Assembly (NCBI GenBank): GCA_903960945.1
Contig: CAJCCR010000068.1
Coordinates: forward strand, 1-42,542
DNA from: an uncultured Planctomycetaceae bacterium
Lineage (GTDB): Bacteria > Planctomycetota > Planctomycetia > Gemmatales > Gemmataceae
Length of the DNA: 42,542 nt
Reading direction: 5' to 3'
Shown here: piece by piece, positions 1 through 10,450 of the stretch
Numbering within the stretch: position 1 is the first letter of the stretch
How the letters are laid out: each line of letters starts with the position of its first letter
Notes under the pieces: model-generated
Databases searched by the model: none
Told to the model about the DNA's origin: nothing
The model's input: only the letters and a program-made list of their open reading frames with translations
Made by a program: the position numbers and the translations under genes

Positions 1-879
<879 letters not shown>

Positions 880-1015
880 CGAATTTTAATCCTTTCAAGG
901 CAAAAGATTACTTGAGTTAAAATAATTACGATATTTTTTCAAGTAATCTTTGTTTTTAACGGTTTTCCGATTAGCATTCAAAAATTATAACTACCCGAAT
1001 TATCAGGAAGCATAG

Positions 1016-2248
1016 ATGTTGAATATACCCAAAATTGTGGAAAACTTTCCAAAATTAAGACAAAGCAACGAAATTCATGCTGATGCCCCCGGAGGCACAC
1101 AAGTCCCCGAAGGCGTGATTAATGCTATTTCGCACTACCTGATTCACCAAAATGCGAATTTAGGAGCTGCTTTCCGAACTTCAAAAGAATCTGACCAGAC
1201 ACTTTTAAATGCAAGTATTACAGTTCAAGCCTTGTTAAATGCCAGAACTAATTCGGAAATTATTTTTGGCAATAACATGACTTCTTTGACCTTCCACATC
1301 TCCCGTTCGATCGGAAACACCCTGCAAGCGGGCGATCGGATTTTACTTTCTAAACTTGATCACGAGGCAAATATATCGCCTTGGCAACTCATGGCACGAG
1401 ATAAAAAATGCGAAGTTGATTTTGTGGAAATAGATGCAGAAACTTGCACTTTTAATAAAGCCGATTTAGAGAGAAAGCTTTCTAAAAAACCAAAATTATT
1501 TGCATTTACAGCGTGCTCTAACGCAACCGGAACACTAAACGACATTCCAAACCTAACAAAAATGGGCCATGATGCAGGCGCAATTGTTTATGTTGATGCA
1601 GTGCATTATGCCCCGCATAAGCTAATCGATGTAAGCCAATGGGATTGCGATTTTTTAGCATGTTCCGCCTACAAATTTTTTGGCCCGCATGTAGGAATTT
1701 TGTATGGAAAAGAATCAATACTAAACAATTTACAACCTTACAAAGTAAGACCAGCTGCAGATTCAAATCCTGGCAAATGGATGACTGGAACCCAAAACCA
1801 TGAAGGTATTGCTGGAACCACTGCAGCCATCGACTACCTCGCTTCTCTTTCAGGTGTAATCAACTCAACCAGCAAACGAACCCAATTAGAACAAGCATTT
1901 AACAAAATCGAAGAACATGAAAAAGCACTGTCCTCCTGCTTTCTTGAAGGGATCAGAAAACTGGATGGAATTGAAATTGTTGGGTTAAAAGATTTAACAA
2001 CCATAAACCAGCGCGTTGCAACATTCTCATTAACAAGCAAGAAAGTTCCCGCTAGTATATTTGCCAAAGAATTAGCCCTTAAAGGTATTTTTGCATATAG
2101 CGGTAACTTTTACGCAAAAACATTAATGGAAACATTAGGATACGAAGGGAAGGGGGGCGTACTTAGAATTGGATTTGTGCATTACAACGATTTAAATCAA
2201 GTTGAAGTAATCCTCGATGAGTTAAAAAGAATTTTAACCAGTAAGTAA
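1016..2248 (+). CDS. Cysteine desulfurase-like class V aminotransferase (PLP)
   Basis: 410 aa; VDAVHYAPH...DWDCDFLACSAYKFFGPHVGILYG PLP-lysine region; overall NifS/SufS-like. Confidence 0.85.
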   Translation: MLNIPKIVENFPKLRQSNEIHADAPGGTQVPEGVINAISHYLIHQNANLGAAFRTSKESDQTLLNASITVQALLNARTNSEIIFGNNMTSLTFHISRSIGNTLQAGDRILLSKLDHEANISPWQLMARDKKCEVDFVEIDAETCTFNKADLERKLSKKPKLFAFTACSNATGTLNDIPNLTKMGHDAGAIVYVDAVHYAPHKLIDVSQWDCDFLACSAYKFFGPHVGILYGKESILNNLQPYKVRPAADSNPGKWMTGTQNHEGIAGTTAAIDYLASLSGVINSTSKRTQLEQAFNKIEEHEKALSSCFLEGIRKLDGIEIVGLKDLTTINQRVATFSLTSKKVPASIFAKELALKGIFAYSGNFYAKTLMETLGYEGKGGVLRIGFVHYNDLNQVEVILDELKRILTSK

Positions 2249-2356
2249 AGAAGCTTATACTAACTTTTTTAAAACAATTAATTCTTAATCAAAACCTTGT
2301 TGGCCTTGTTAAAAAAATGGACAAATGCTTATTATATTTTAGTACTATTCTAATAA

Positions 2357-3133
2357 TTGCAGAAAAATATGGGTCAAAAAGGCATTAAAATTTCCGTTCA
2401 TTGGACACGAACTTTAATTAGTGATATTGTCTACTATGCAAATAAGGTCCCGCTTTGCACGATTGAAAAAAATATCAACATCGAAGCAGTGCAAATAGCC
2501 AAAAGCAATTCCCTTAAACGAATCGGTTGGACTAGCATATTTACCAAGGCAATGGGATTAGCTTCAATTGAATTTGATGAGCTAAGGCAATCTTGGATGC
2601 CTTTCCCTTATGCTCACTTGTATCAACATCCAATTCCTATTGCCAGTGTTGCAATCAATCGCATAATCGATAATCAGGAAGCGGTAGTATTCGGAATGGT
2701 TCAAAAACCAGAAGATAAACCCTTACTAGAGATTAACGAAGCACTTCACTATTTTAAAAGTAGTCCAATTGATTCAGTGTCGTTATTAAAAAGAATGCGA
2801 AGAACCTCGAAATTCCCTTGGCCTATAAGAGCGATCATCTGGAATTACGGATTGTATCTCTCAGGTTACTGCAAGGCGAAAAACTTTGGTACCTTTTCTG
2901 TCAGTTCCGTTTCGCAACTAGATGCAAATACCATCCACCTTTTAACGCCCCTAACTAGTGCCCTAAATTATGGCCCGATTTCAGCCAATGGCGATTGCAC
3001 CATTCGCCTAACCTTTGATCATCGGGTTATGGATGGTCTTACCGTTGCAAAAGTGTTGTCGTTTATTGAAGAATCGGTCAATGTATCTTTACGAGAAGAA
3101 ATCGAAAATCAAAACGAATCTCAAGTAGCATAA
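2357..3133 (+). CDS. Stand-alone 2-oxoacid dehydrogenase E2-type acyltransferase catalytic domain
   Basis: 258 aa; C-terminal LTFDHRVMDGLTVAKVLSFIEE is the CAT/E2 HxxxDG active-site motif; no lipoyl or E3-binding domain. Confidence 0.75.
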   Translation: MQKNMGQKGIKISVHWTRTLISDIVYYANKVPLCTIEKNINIEAVQIAKSNSLKRIGWTSIFTKAMGLASIEFDELRQSWMPFPYAHLYQHPIPIASVAINRIIDNQEAVVFGMVQKPEDKPLLEINEALHYFKSSPIDSVSLLKRMRRTSKFPWPIRAIIWNYGLYLSGYCKAKNFGTFSVSSVSQLDANTIHLLTPLTSALNYGPISANGDCTIRLTFDHRVMDGLTVAKVLSFIEESVNVSLREEIENQNESQVA

Positions 3134-3173
3134 AAAAAGGAAAGGCGGGAATTATACCCCGCCTTTCCTTTTT
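3134..3173. terminator. Bidirectional intrinsic terminator between convergent genes
   Basis: Perfect 16-bp stem AAAAAGGAAAGGCGGG / CCCGCCTTTCCTTTTT with an 8-nt loop; A-tract on one side and T-tract on the other. Confidence 0.9.
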
Positions 3174-3194
3174 CAAATATTGCCAATCCAAATT

Positions 3195-4223
3195 TTACCC
3201 AAGAAGAAGATCAGCTTCCCAACCAACGCGTTCAGCGGAGGCACGAAGTTTTTCTAATGCTCTATTTTGAATCTGGCGAACTCGTTCTTTGCTAATGCGA
3301 AGGAGATTGCCGATTTGGCGAAGGCTGTGGGTTCCACTACCAGTTAAGCCAAAACGGAGATCCAAAACTTTTCGCTCTCTGGGGCGAAGATTCTCCATTA
3401 GGAACAACAAAGCTTCTTGACGCTCATTATTAGAGCGCTGAATCGTGCTTTCATTGTCTGGCATGGCTTCAGTGAGTTTAAAATCACTGTCATCATCGAG
3501 AACAGCATTTAAAGAAACAGGGGTCCGAGTAGCAGTTTGAAGGTGAGTCAAGTGCTCAAGGCTAGAACCAGTACGGGAAGCCAATTCCTGGGGGGTGGGC
3601 AAATGTTTGCCACCATGCGCCAGAGCTTCGGATTCTTGTTGCAGTTGGCCTAATTCTTGCAAATGGTGGGGGGAAAGACTAACCAAATGGCTTTGTCTTG
3701 CAACCGCAATCTGCAAAGTTTGCCTGATCCACCAAGTTGCATAAGTTGCAAGTCGTGTACCATGGCTCACATCAAATCTATCAATAGCTTGCATCAAGCC
3801 ACAAACAGCTTCTTGGAGCAAATCGGCATAACTAAGGGCATGGTGCCTAAAGCGCTTGGCAACGTGCGCAGCAAGGCGAATATTAGCAGAAGCGAGCCTA
3901 TGTTTAAGATGTACATAGCGATCGTGAAGCCTTCTGATTGCAGCAGCACTGCGAACAGGTTCGATACAGTTATCTTTGATAAACTGTGCCATAGGCCAAG
4001 GTTCGAGTGGTGGCCTTTGGCTTCGAAGTTTTGGGTATTGTCTAACCAAGGCACGAACTAATTCGCATTTGGTTTCCCAAAAATCAGCCAACAAGTTTCG
4101 TTCTTCTTCTGGAGTTAAAAGATCAGAGGAGAAAATAGTGGGATTTTCAGTTGTGCTAAGAACTTCTATTTCTTTGATATCAACTTCTTTGAGTTCAACC
4201 TCAGCACTTTTCTTAGTTTTCAT
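3195..4223 (-). CDS. Sigma-70 family RNA polymerase sigma factor (RpoD/group 2-like)
   Basis: Region 2: LLQEAVCGLMQAIDRFDVSHGTRLATYATWWIRQTLQIAVARQSHLV; region 4: LRPRERKVLDLRFGLTGSGTHSLRQIGNLLRISKERVRQIQNRALEKLR. Confidence 0.92.
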   Translation of the reverse strand: MKTKKSAEVELKEVDIKEIEVLSTTENPTIFSSDLLTPEEERNLLADFWETKCELVRALVRQYPKLRSQRPPLEPWPMAQFIKDNCIEPVRSAAAIRRLHDRYVHLKHRLASANIRLAAHVAKRFRHHALSYADLLQEAVCGLMQAIDRFDVSHGTRLATYATWWIRQTLQIAVARQSHLVSLSPHHLQELGQLQQESEALAHGGKHLPTPQELASRTGSSLEHLTHLQTATRTPVSLNAVLDDDSDFKLTEAMPDNESTIQRSNNERQEALLFLMENLRPRERKVLDLRFGLTGSGTHSLRQIGNLLRISKERVRQIQNRALEKLRASAERVGWEADLLLG

Positions 4224-4556
4224 TACAATTCCTTAGATAAATACAACGAATAATAATTAGCATAAACCCTAATGAATTATGGATTTACAACTTTACAATT
4301 AAACAGAAACCATGAAGGAGCATACCAACATAGATTTCGATTGAGCCTAGTTCGAAATAATTGACCCGCAGGTCGAATTTAAATCACCTTGCCCAAGGGA
4401 TACCGAATCTTATAGGGGATGAGGAGGGATTTCAAGTAGAAATTTGAAAATATTACAATAGGTTGAATGATTCATTTCTAAGTGCTTTCTATAAGTGAAT
4501 TAATCATTACCATTTAACAAATCGACCACACCAAGGTTTAACTTGTAAAAACTTAG

Positions 4557-5381
4557 TCAAATATGGGGGTCGAAGTTCGTGCCCTCCTTGTTTTTTCGAT
4601 TCTTTGGACCTAAACCGTTAATAAGCAGTACTAAAGCTAGTAATAATTTTTTTTTCGCTAAACTTGTCTTAAACCCTAGTAGAAACAATTGCCAAACTGA
4701 AGTTGGGTTAAAAAACACAAAGAAAACGAGTGGCAGAACCAAAAGTCGGCCTTTTTGAACAAAAGTTGCCAGTTTTTCAGGTACTGTAAAGAATAAATCA
4801 TCCAAAATAACCCTCAAACAAAAAACAGGAACCATGATTTCAAAAAAAATGTCATGCACAAGCTTCAATTCCATTTCCACCAAATCTGCGCCCTCTTCAC
4901 CTAAAATCTTTTTTACCGCCGGAGTTGCAACTCGATCCACCGTCACCCCAACCCCAACCCGAATCAAATTTTGATTAAAAAAAAGCGGGTCGACTAAAAT
5001 TGTTTCTGAGATTATGGTCGTTTGATGATCATCAAGAATGCGGTTCACAAAAAAAACATCACCCGTCTTGCTTTCCTTTTTGCACCCACCAGCAAATCCT
5101 GCTAACAACACCAAGTTAGGCCTAAAGAGTTTATTTTCTAAAATCAACTCGCTTAATTGCAAACAAAATTGCCGAGCTTCTATACCAACGCCAACTACAA
5201 AACTACAGATTCGAAAGCCCGAATAATCCCCTTCAATAAACGAAACCCCTGAAACATTGTTATGTGTTTTTAATTGAATACGATGCAAAAAAGAAAGCTC
5301 CTCAGCCCATGTAGGGAAAAGGAGCCACAAAAGCTTTAATTCAGATGCATCTGCCTGATTATTTTCTAGGAAAGTTGCCAC
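4557..5381 (-). CDS. hpnG: Hopanoid-associated phosphorylase/nucleosidase (HpnG-like)
   Basis: Purine phosphorylase superfamily pattern (LVLLAGFAGGCKKESKTGDVFFVN; ADLVEMEL..VPVFCLRVILDD); start overlaps the end of hpnH. Confidence 0.75.
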   Translation of the reverse strand: MATFLENNQADASELKLLWLLFPTWAEELSFLHRIQLKTHNNVSGVSFIEGDYSGFRICSFVVGVGIEARQFCLQLSELILENKLFRPNLVLLAGFAGGCKKESKTGDVFFVNRILDDHQTTIISETILVDPLFFNQNLIRVGVGVTVDRVATPAVKKILGEEGADLVEMELKLVHDIFFEIMVPVFCLRVILDDLFFTVPEKLATFVQKGRLLVLPLVFFVFFNPTSVWQLFLLGFKTSLAKKKLLLALVLLINGLGPKNRKNKEGTNFDPHI

Positions 5382-6385
5382 ATCAACATCTTCAGGCTAT
5401 CACCTAATTTACCATTAACCCCAAGTGCAGCGCTGGCCTCAAAGCCCGAATGGACCAGACAATGTTCGCAACGAGGGTCTTTACCATGGCCATAACTATC
5501 CCAATCGGTGTCATTCATTAAACCATCAAAGGTATCATGATGAGTATCAGTAATAAGATAGCAGGGCCCTTTCCAGCCTTTGACATTACGAGTAGGGTTG
5601 CCCCAGGCTGTGCAAGGGATTTCGCGTTTACCACTTAAAAACTCAAGATAAATAGGGGAAGACATCATCTTGTATTTTTTAAAAAGGGATTGCGCTTCGA
5701 CAAATTTCTTACGAATGTCATCACGCGTCATAAAGATCTCGGCAGCGCCATCTGGATTCGTTTCATGAACTGCAGAATATCCGTAGGAAGGAGAAATCAA
5801 AAAGCCATCAACCCCTAATTTTGCAAGAAAAGCGTAAAGCTTGTCTATTTCATCAAGGTTGGTTTCCTTGTAAATGGTGGTATTGGTACAAACCAAAAAC
5901 CCAGCTTTTTTCGCGGCTTTTATCCCTTCAACCGCAGCTTTGAAAACGCCTTCGCGTTCCACCATAAGATCGTGGGTCGCTTCCATACCATCAAGGTGGA
6001 CATTAAAGAAGAAACGATCACTCGGTTTGAACTGATCGAGTTTCTTTTCTAGAAATACACCGTTGGTACAAAGATAAATGTGTTTTCTGCGATCAAGAAT
6101 TTCTTTTACCAGCCTGCCAATTTCCGGATAGATAAGAGGTTCGCCACCACAAATACTAACAATCGGTGCTGCTGCTTCATCAACAGAAGCCATACATTCT
6201 TCAACCGAAAGTTTATCCTTAATGGTTTGAGAGTATTCTCGAATTCTTCCGCACCCTGTGCAAGTAAGATTGCAAGCATGGAGAGGTTCAAGCATAAGAA
6301 CCAATGGGAATTTTTTCTGCCCGGTTATTTTCTTTTTGCCTATATAGCCAATCATAGTCGAAGTTAACGATAACGGAAAACGCAT
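5366..6385 (-). CDS. hpnH: Hopanoid biosynthesis radical SAM protein HpnH (adenosylhopane synthase)
   Basis: 339 aa; MLEPLHACNLTCTGCGRI (CxxxCxxC cluster), SICGGEPLIYPEIG, HpnH-like N terminus MRFPLSLTSTMIGYI. Confidence 0.93.
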   Translation of the reverse strand: MRFPLSLTSTMIGYIGKKKITGQKKFPLVLMLEPLHACNLTCTGCGRIREYSQTIKDKLSVEECMASVDEAAAPIVSICGGEPLIYPEIGRLVKEILDRRKHIYLCTNGVFLEKKLDQFKPSDRFFFNVHLDGMEATHDLMVEREGVFKAAVEGIKAAKKAGFLVCTNTTIYKETNLDEIDKLYAFLAKLGVDGFLISPSYGYSAVHETNPDGAAEIFMTRDDIRKKFVEAQSLFKKYKMMSSPIYLEFLSGKREIPCTAWGNPTRNVKGWKGPCYLITDTHHDTFDGLMNDTDWDSYGHGKDPRCEHCLVHSGFEASAALGVNGKLGDSLKMLMWQLS

Positions 6386-6458
6386 TAGAAATCCCTTTCA
6401 CTGCATATATGTAAAGAAGCTAAAATCATTTAAACCGACAAACTGATCCAACACCAGA

Positions 6459-8447
6459 TCAATAAGTATTCTGCTTGAAGGCATACCCAAGAGCACGGCA
6501 ATACCGTGAAAGGGCCATCAAGGGAAAATAGACTCGATAATAATGGTACTTAAGATAAAAGACCTTAGGAAACCCTGTGCCCGTAAAAAAGTATTCGGCC
6601 CAATCGCCTCCCGAATCTTGCGTATTTACTAGATAAGAAATGCCATTTCGGACCGCATCAGAGTTTTCTTCACCAGCTGCAAGTAGTCCTAAAATGGCCC
6701 ATGCAGTCTGGGAGGGAGTAGCCTCGCCCTGACCAGCAAGCGATGGATCATTATAAGTAGCACAGGTTTCACCCCAAGAACCATCTTGATGCTGACACCC
6801 CTTAAGCCACTGAACAGCTTTAATAATCATTGGGGCATTCATATCAAACCCAACAGCTTTAAGGCCGAGCAAAACTTGCCAAGTACCATAAATATAATTT
6901 ACGCCCCAGCGACCAACCCAAGCGCCCCATGGTTCCTGAGAACACCGAATATACTCAATAGCTTTTTGAATATGGATTTCATCTGACCTGTATCCAAGTT
7001 CACCCAGCGCCTCTAACACTCGTGCGGAAATATCAGGACAAGTGGGGTCAAGCATCGCATTGTGATCAGCAAATGGAACCTTGGTTAAAAATTCCTGATC
7101 GATATCTTTATCGAAGGCACCCCAGCCTCCATCCCGATTTTGCATCAAGAAAATCCAACGAACCGATCTCTCAATAGCAGCAATACATTCTGGGCGATTG
7201 TGACTATTAGTTTTTACCATTGCAATGATGACCATAGCAGTGTCATCAATATCAGGATAAAACTGGTTGTTATATTCAAAGAACCAACCTGCAGGCTTCA
7301 TATCAGGATGATTGGTTGAGCAATCAATTCTACCAGTAACTTCTTTTTTCAAAAGCCAGTCTACTGCTTTTCTTAAATTCAAGTCATCTTGGGGTTGGCC
7401 AGCATCTGAGACAGCAATCGTGGCAAGGGCTGTATCCCAAACTGGCGAGACACAAGGTTGAAGTCGAATGGAACCCTTTTCCTCAATAACCAAATCAAGC
7501 AATTGTTTCAGGGCCCATTGCATTTCGGGGGAAGATTCTTTAACGCCCAAGCACTTAAGGGCAACCACGGTGTAAATCATGGGCGGAAAAATAGCCCCTA
7601 CACCGTCGGAGTGTTGAAAATGGTCACGCATCCAGATAGCGGCTTTGCTAACTGCATAATTTCTAAGGAACGGTAATCGTGGAGCGATCTTCTTAATTGC
7701 AAAGTCTGCCAACAAAAAGAAATTACGCCAAGAAAATACCTCTTTAGAAGGTGGGGAAGGCCATTTCGCCTGCCATGGATCTTCTACAAAAAGTTCACGG
7801 ATACCTTTATCCTTGGGTAATTTTATCGATGGTTTGATCGCAGAAAAAATACTGAGGGGGACAAGAATGGTTCTAGTCCAACTAGACATCGAATAAATGC
7901 TGACAGGAAACCATGAAGGTAGAAGCAAAAGTTCTGGGGGAACTTCAGGGCAATTTTGATAAGCGTATTCGCCCAAAAGCGCAAAATAAAACCGAGAAAA
8001 ACTATTACAGTTTTCAGCACCACCTGCTTGAATTATTTTTTCCCGGGCTAGTTTCATCCATGGCAATTGGGTTGATACACCAGTTAACTTCAAAGCAAAG
8101 TAAGCCTTGGTTGAAACACTAAGATCAAAAGGTCCGCCTGGAAAATTACTCCACCCGCCATCTGGATTAAGTTGCGATTGAATATAAATCGAACACTTCT
8201 TACATATTTCGTCGTTTTCTTTACCCAAGAAAGCCATGAGTAAAACAAACTCAGATTCTAAAATCGTGTCGCCTTGTAATTCAGCGACCCAGTGTCCATC
8301 TTTTTGCTGATGTCGAGCCAAAAAATTGCGGCCGTTAACAACCGCAGTAAATGCTTGGTCTAGCAAATTTCCAACCTGACCTGAAACAGGATTAAAAGTC
8401 GTGTGCTTTTTATTTATGAATGAGACTGGCACAGGAATCCTTTCCAT
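6459..8447 (-). CDS. shc: Squalene-hopene cyclase
   Basis: 662 aa; DIDDTAMV catalytic DxDD motif and repeated QW motifs (QNRDGGWGAFD, QHQDGSWGETC, GGDWAE). Confidence 0.97.
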   Translation of the reverse strand: MERIPVPVSFINKKHTTFNPVSGQVGNLLDQAFTAVVNGRNFLARHQQKDGHWVAELQGDTILESEFVLLMAFLGKENDEICKKCSIYIQSQLNPDGGWSNFPGGPFDLSVSTKAYFALKLTGVSTQLPWMKLAREKIIQAGGAENCNSFSRFYFALLGEYAYQNCPEVPPELLLLPSWFPVSIYSMSSWTRTILVPLSIFSAIKPSIKLPKDKGIRELFVEDPWQAKWPSPPSKEVFSWRNFFLLADFAIKKIAPRLPFLRNYAVSKAAIWMRDHFQHSDGVGAIFPPMIYTVVALKCLGVKESSPEMQWALKQLLDLVIEEKGSIRLQPCVSPVWDTALATIAVSDAGQPQDDLNLRKAVDWLLKKEVTGRIDCSTNHPDMKPAGWFFEYNNQFYPDIDDTAMVIIAMVKTNSHNRPECIAAIERSVRWIFLMQNRDGGWGAFDKDIDQEFLTKVPFADHNAMLDPTCPDISARVLEALGELGYRSDEIHIQKAIEYIRCSQEPWGAWVGRWGVNYIYGTWQVLLGLKAVGFDMNAPMIIKAVQWLKGCQHQDGSWGETCATYNDPSLAGQGEATPSQTAWAILGLLAAGEENSDAVRNGISYLVNTQDSGGDWAEYFFTGTGFPKVFYLKYHYYRVYFPLMALSRYCRALGYAFKQNTY

Positions 8448-8543
8448 TGCTAAACAGTTAATTAAATTATTAAAAACGATGGATGGCTATCTGGCAAGCA
8501 CCTTTAATAAACAATTTTGAAAAGTTGATTCTTAACCAATAAC

Positions 8544-9545
8544 CTAGATCAATCCAATGGAATTAAACCAAGCAACCGCTTCTTGCAGGGAATTTTCAAC
8601 AGGGCGGACTTTCCATCCCATTTCTTTTAAGGCAACATTGCTTTTAAAGTGCATGATTCTTCGAGTTAATTGCACCCCGGTTAGGTTTGCTTGGGGGGCC
8701 TTCCCTGTAACAAAGTCCGCCCACAATTCTGAAAAAAAAGCAAATCCGAGAGCCAAAGGGTAAGGGATTTGAGTCTCTGGGCCAGGTAGGCCAACTATTT
8801 GGGATAATATTTGAAATACTTCCTTAATGGTTTTGTTTTCCCCTGAAAGAATATACCGCCTTCCTGGTTCCCCTCTTTCACAAGCAAGAATGAAACCTTG
8901 GGCAATATCTCGAACATCTGCCAAATTCAAATCGCCAGCAATGTACTCTTTCCTTCCGGTTTTGCAAAAATCGAGGATCATTTTTGAAGGAGGGCTAAGT
9001 CCATAATCACCTGGGCCAATAGGAAGCGTAGGGTTCACTACAATCACAGGTGCACCCATAGAACCTAATCCCAATGCGAACAATTCCGCACGCATTTTTG
9101 ACCTACAGTAACTGCCAATCGTATCTTTCAATCCAACCTGCTGCGTTTCAGTGATTTCATCTTTTTGATTTTTACGGGTAAGAATACTTTCGGTACTGGC
9201 ATGAACAATTCTTTTTACACCTAAATCGAGTGCAACTTCGATAACATTTTTCGCACCCTCAAAATTGACCTTGTGATAATGTGATCTGCTTTTCCGCCAA
9301 AGATTAGGATCTGCAGCAAGATGAAAAACAATGGAACAACCTGATATCGCATTCTTTAAACTTTCTCTTTTCGTGATATCAGCCCAAACAATCTCAAGTT
9401 CAATTTTAGGGAGATGATTGATATTTATGCCAGGTTTTTCAAGAACCCTAACTGCAAAGCCTCGCTGCAAAAGGGCAGAAACTAAATGACTTCCAATAAA
9501 GCCAGCACCACCAGTCACTAAAATTTTATCGCTTTTGTTTAACAT
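8544..9545 (-). CDS. hpnA: NAD-dependent epimerase/dehydratase, hopanoid-associated sugar epimerase (HpnA-like)
   Basis: 333 aa extended SDR; ILVTGGAGFIGSHLVSALL Rossmann motif; clustered with shc and hpnH. Confidence 0.85.
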   Translation of the reverse strand: MLNKSDKILVTGGAGFIGSHLVSALLQRGFAVRVLEKPGININHLPKIELEIVWADITKRESLKNAISGCSIVFHLAADPNLWRKSRSHYHKVNFEGAKNVIEVALDLGVKRIVHASTESILTRKNQKDEITETQQVGLKDTIGSYCRSKMRAELFALGLGSMGAPVIVVNPTLPIGPGDYGLSPPSKMILDFCKTGRKEYIAGDLNLADVRDIAQGFILACERGEPGRRYILSGENKTIKEVFQILSQIVGLPGPETQIPYPLALGFAFFSELWADFVTGKAPQANLTGVQLTRRIMHFKSNVALKEMGWKVRPVENSLQEAVAWFNSIGLI

Positions 9546-9604
9546 TGAATTGAAGTCATTAATTCAGACCATTTACTTGGCAGCAAGAAAAGAAAGCTCA
9601 AACA

Positions 9605-10411
9605 CTAATTAGCCTTACAAAGGATTTCACCCCGGCCAAGAGAAATTAAATCTCCGCAATACCTAGACCAAGGAGAAATCGTATTCAATAACGGAAAGTT
9701 GAATTGCTTGAGTTTATTAAAATAAATTGTTAAAAAAGCGGGATCATAATTGCAGGAGAACCGGAAGGTGGGAAGCAATGCTGGCCTTTCAGAAAGAAAA
9801 ACTAACGTGCCTCTTTTCATCTCAGCACCAGCCCTTATGCCCACAGATCCAGCAGTAATAATAGTCCCTGCGATCATTCCCATCCCTACAAAGTCTCCGA
9901 CATTTTTTCCAATCGCAATAAGGCCCCGCCTCATGTGGGAACCAACTTCATTACCACAGCTTCCGTGAACGATAAGATTTCCCCCGCGCATCCCAACCGA
10001 TGCGCCCCTGTAAGCAGCGCCAATAAGATGGCCCGCATCGCCAAGGATTTCAATAGTGCCACCCTTCATTTCTGCGCCAACCCAATCGGTAGCAGATCCC
10101 CTAACCAGAATTGATCCGCCTGAAATACCAGCGCCCAGATGCATGCCCACATTTCCAAGAACCTCAATTTTTCCACGAGTCATTCTGCTACCAATTAATT
10201 TAACATTGGAGCAATCATTTTCGATCAAAATAGAATCATCATCCATCGTTCCAGAAATAGAAAAGAACTGCCCAAGTTCGCACTTTCGATTACCGTCAAA
10301 GACTGGAAGCTTGGAAATGTCTGAGTTGGCTTTACCAATAAAGAAATCGGGTGTAATACATTCCGCTTCAAGAGGAATCTTAGAACTTGACAGATAGGAA
10401 AGACGAATCAT
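9605..10411 (-). CDS. fhcC: Formylmethanofuran dehydrogenase subunit C-like (FhcC)
   Basis: GxxGxxxGxxM beta-helix repeats (GGTIEILGDAGHLIGAAYRGASVGMRGGNLIVHGSCGNEVGSHMRRGLIAIGKNVGDFVG); adjacent to ftr/fhcD. Confidence 0.9.
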   Translation of the reverse strand: MIRLSYLSSSKIPLEAECITPDFFIGKANSDISKLPVFDGNRKCELGQFFSISGTMDDDSILIENDCSNVKLIGSRMTRGKIEVLGNVGMHLGAGISGGSILVRGSATDWVGAEMKGGTIEILGDAGHLIGAAYRGASVGMRGGNLIVHGSCGNEVGSHMRRGLIAIGKNVGDFVGMGMIAGTIITAGSVGIRAGAEMKRGTLVFLSERPALLPTFRFSCNYDPAFLTIYFNKLKQFNFPLLNTISPWSRYCGDLISLGRGEILCKAN

Positions 10412-10450
10412 AAAAAAACCTTTGACAATAATCAGCTTAAAAACGAATAA

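Noticed and set aside
3657-4061. 134-aa plus-strand ORF (and 3794..4054 -, 3976..4236 +)
   Set aside because: Shadow ORFs inside the sigma factor gene; no family signature.
4224-4556. 332-bp intergenic region upstream of the sigma factor considered as tRNA/ncRNA/riboswitch
   Set aside because: No cloverleaf, T-arm consensus or known riboswitch core could be recognised; only short AT-rich inverted repeats.
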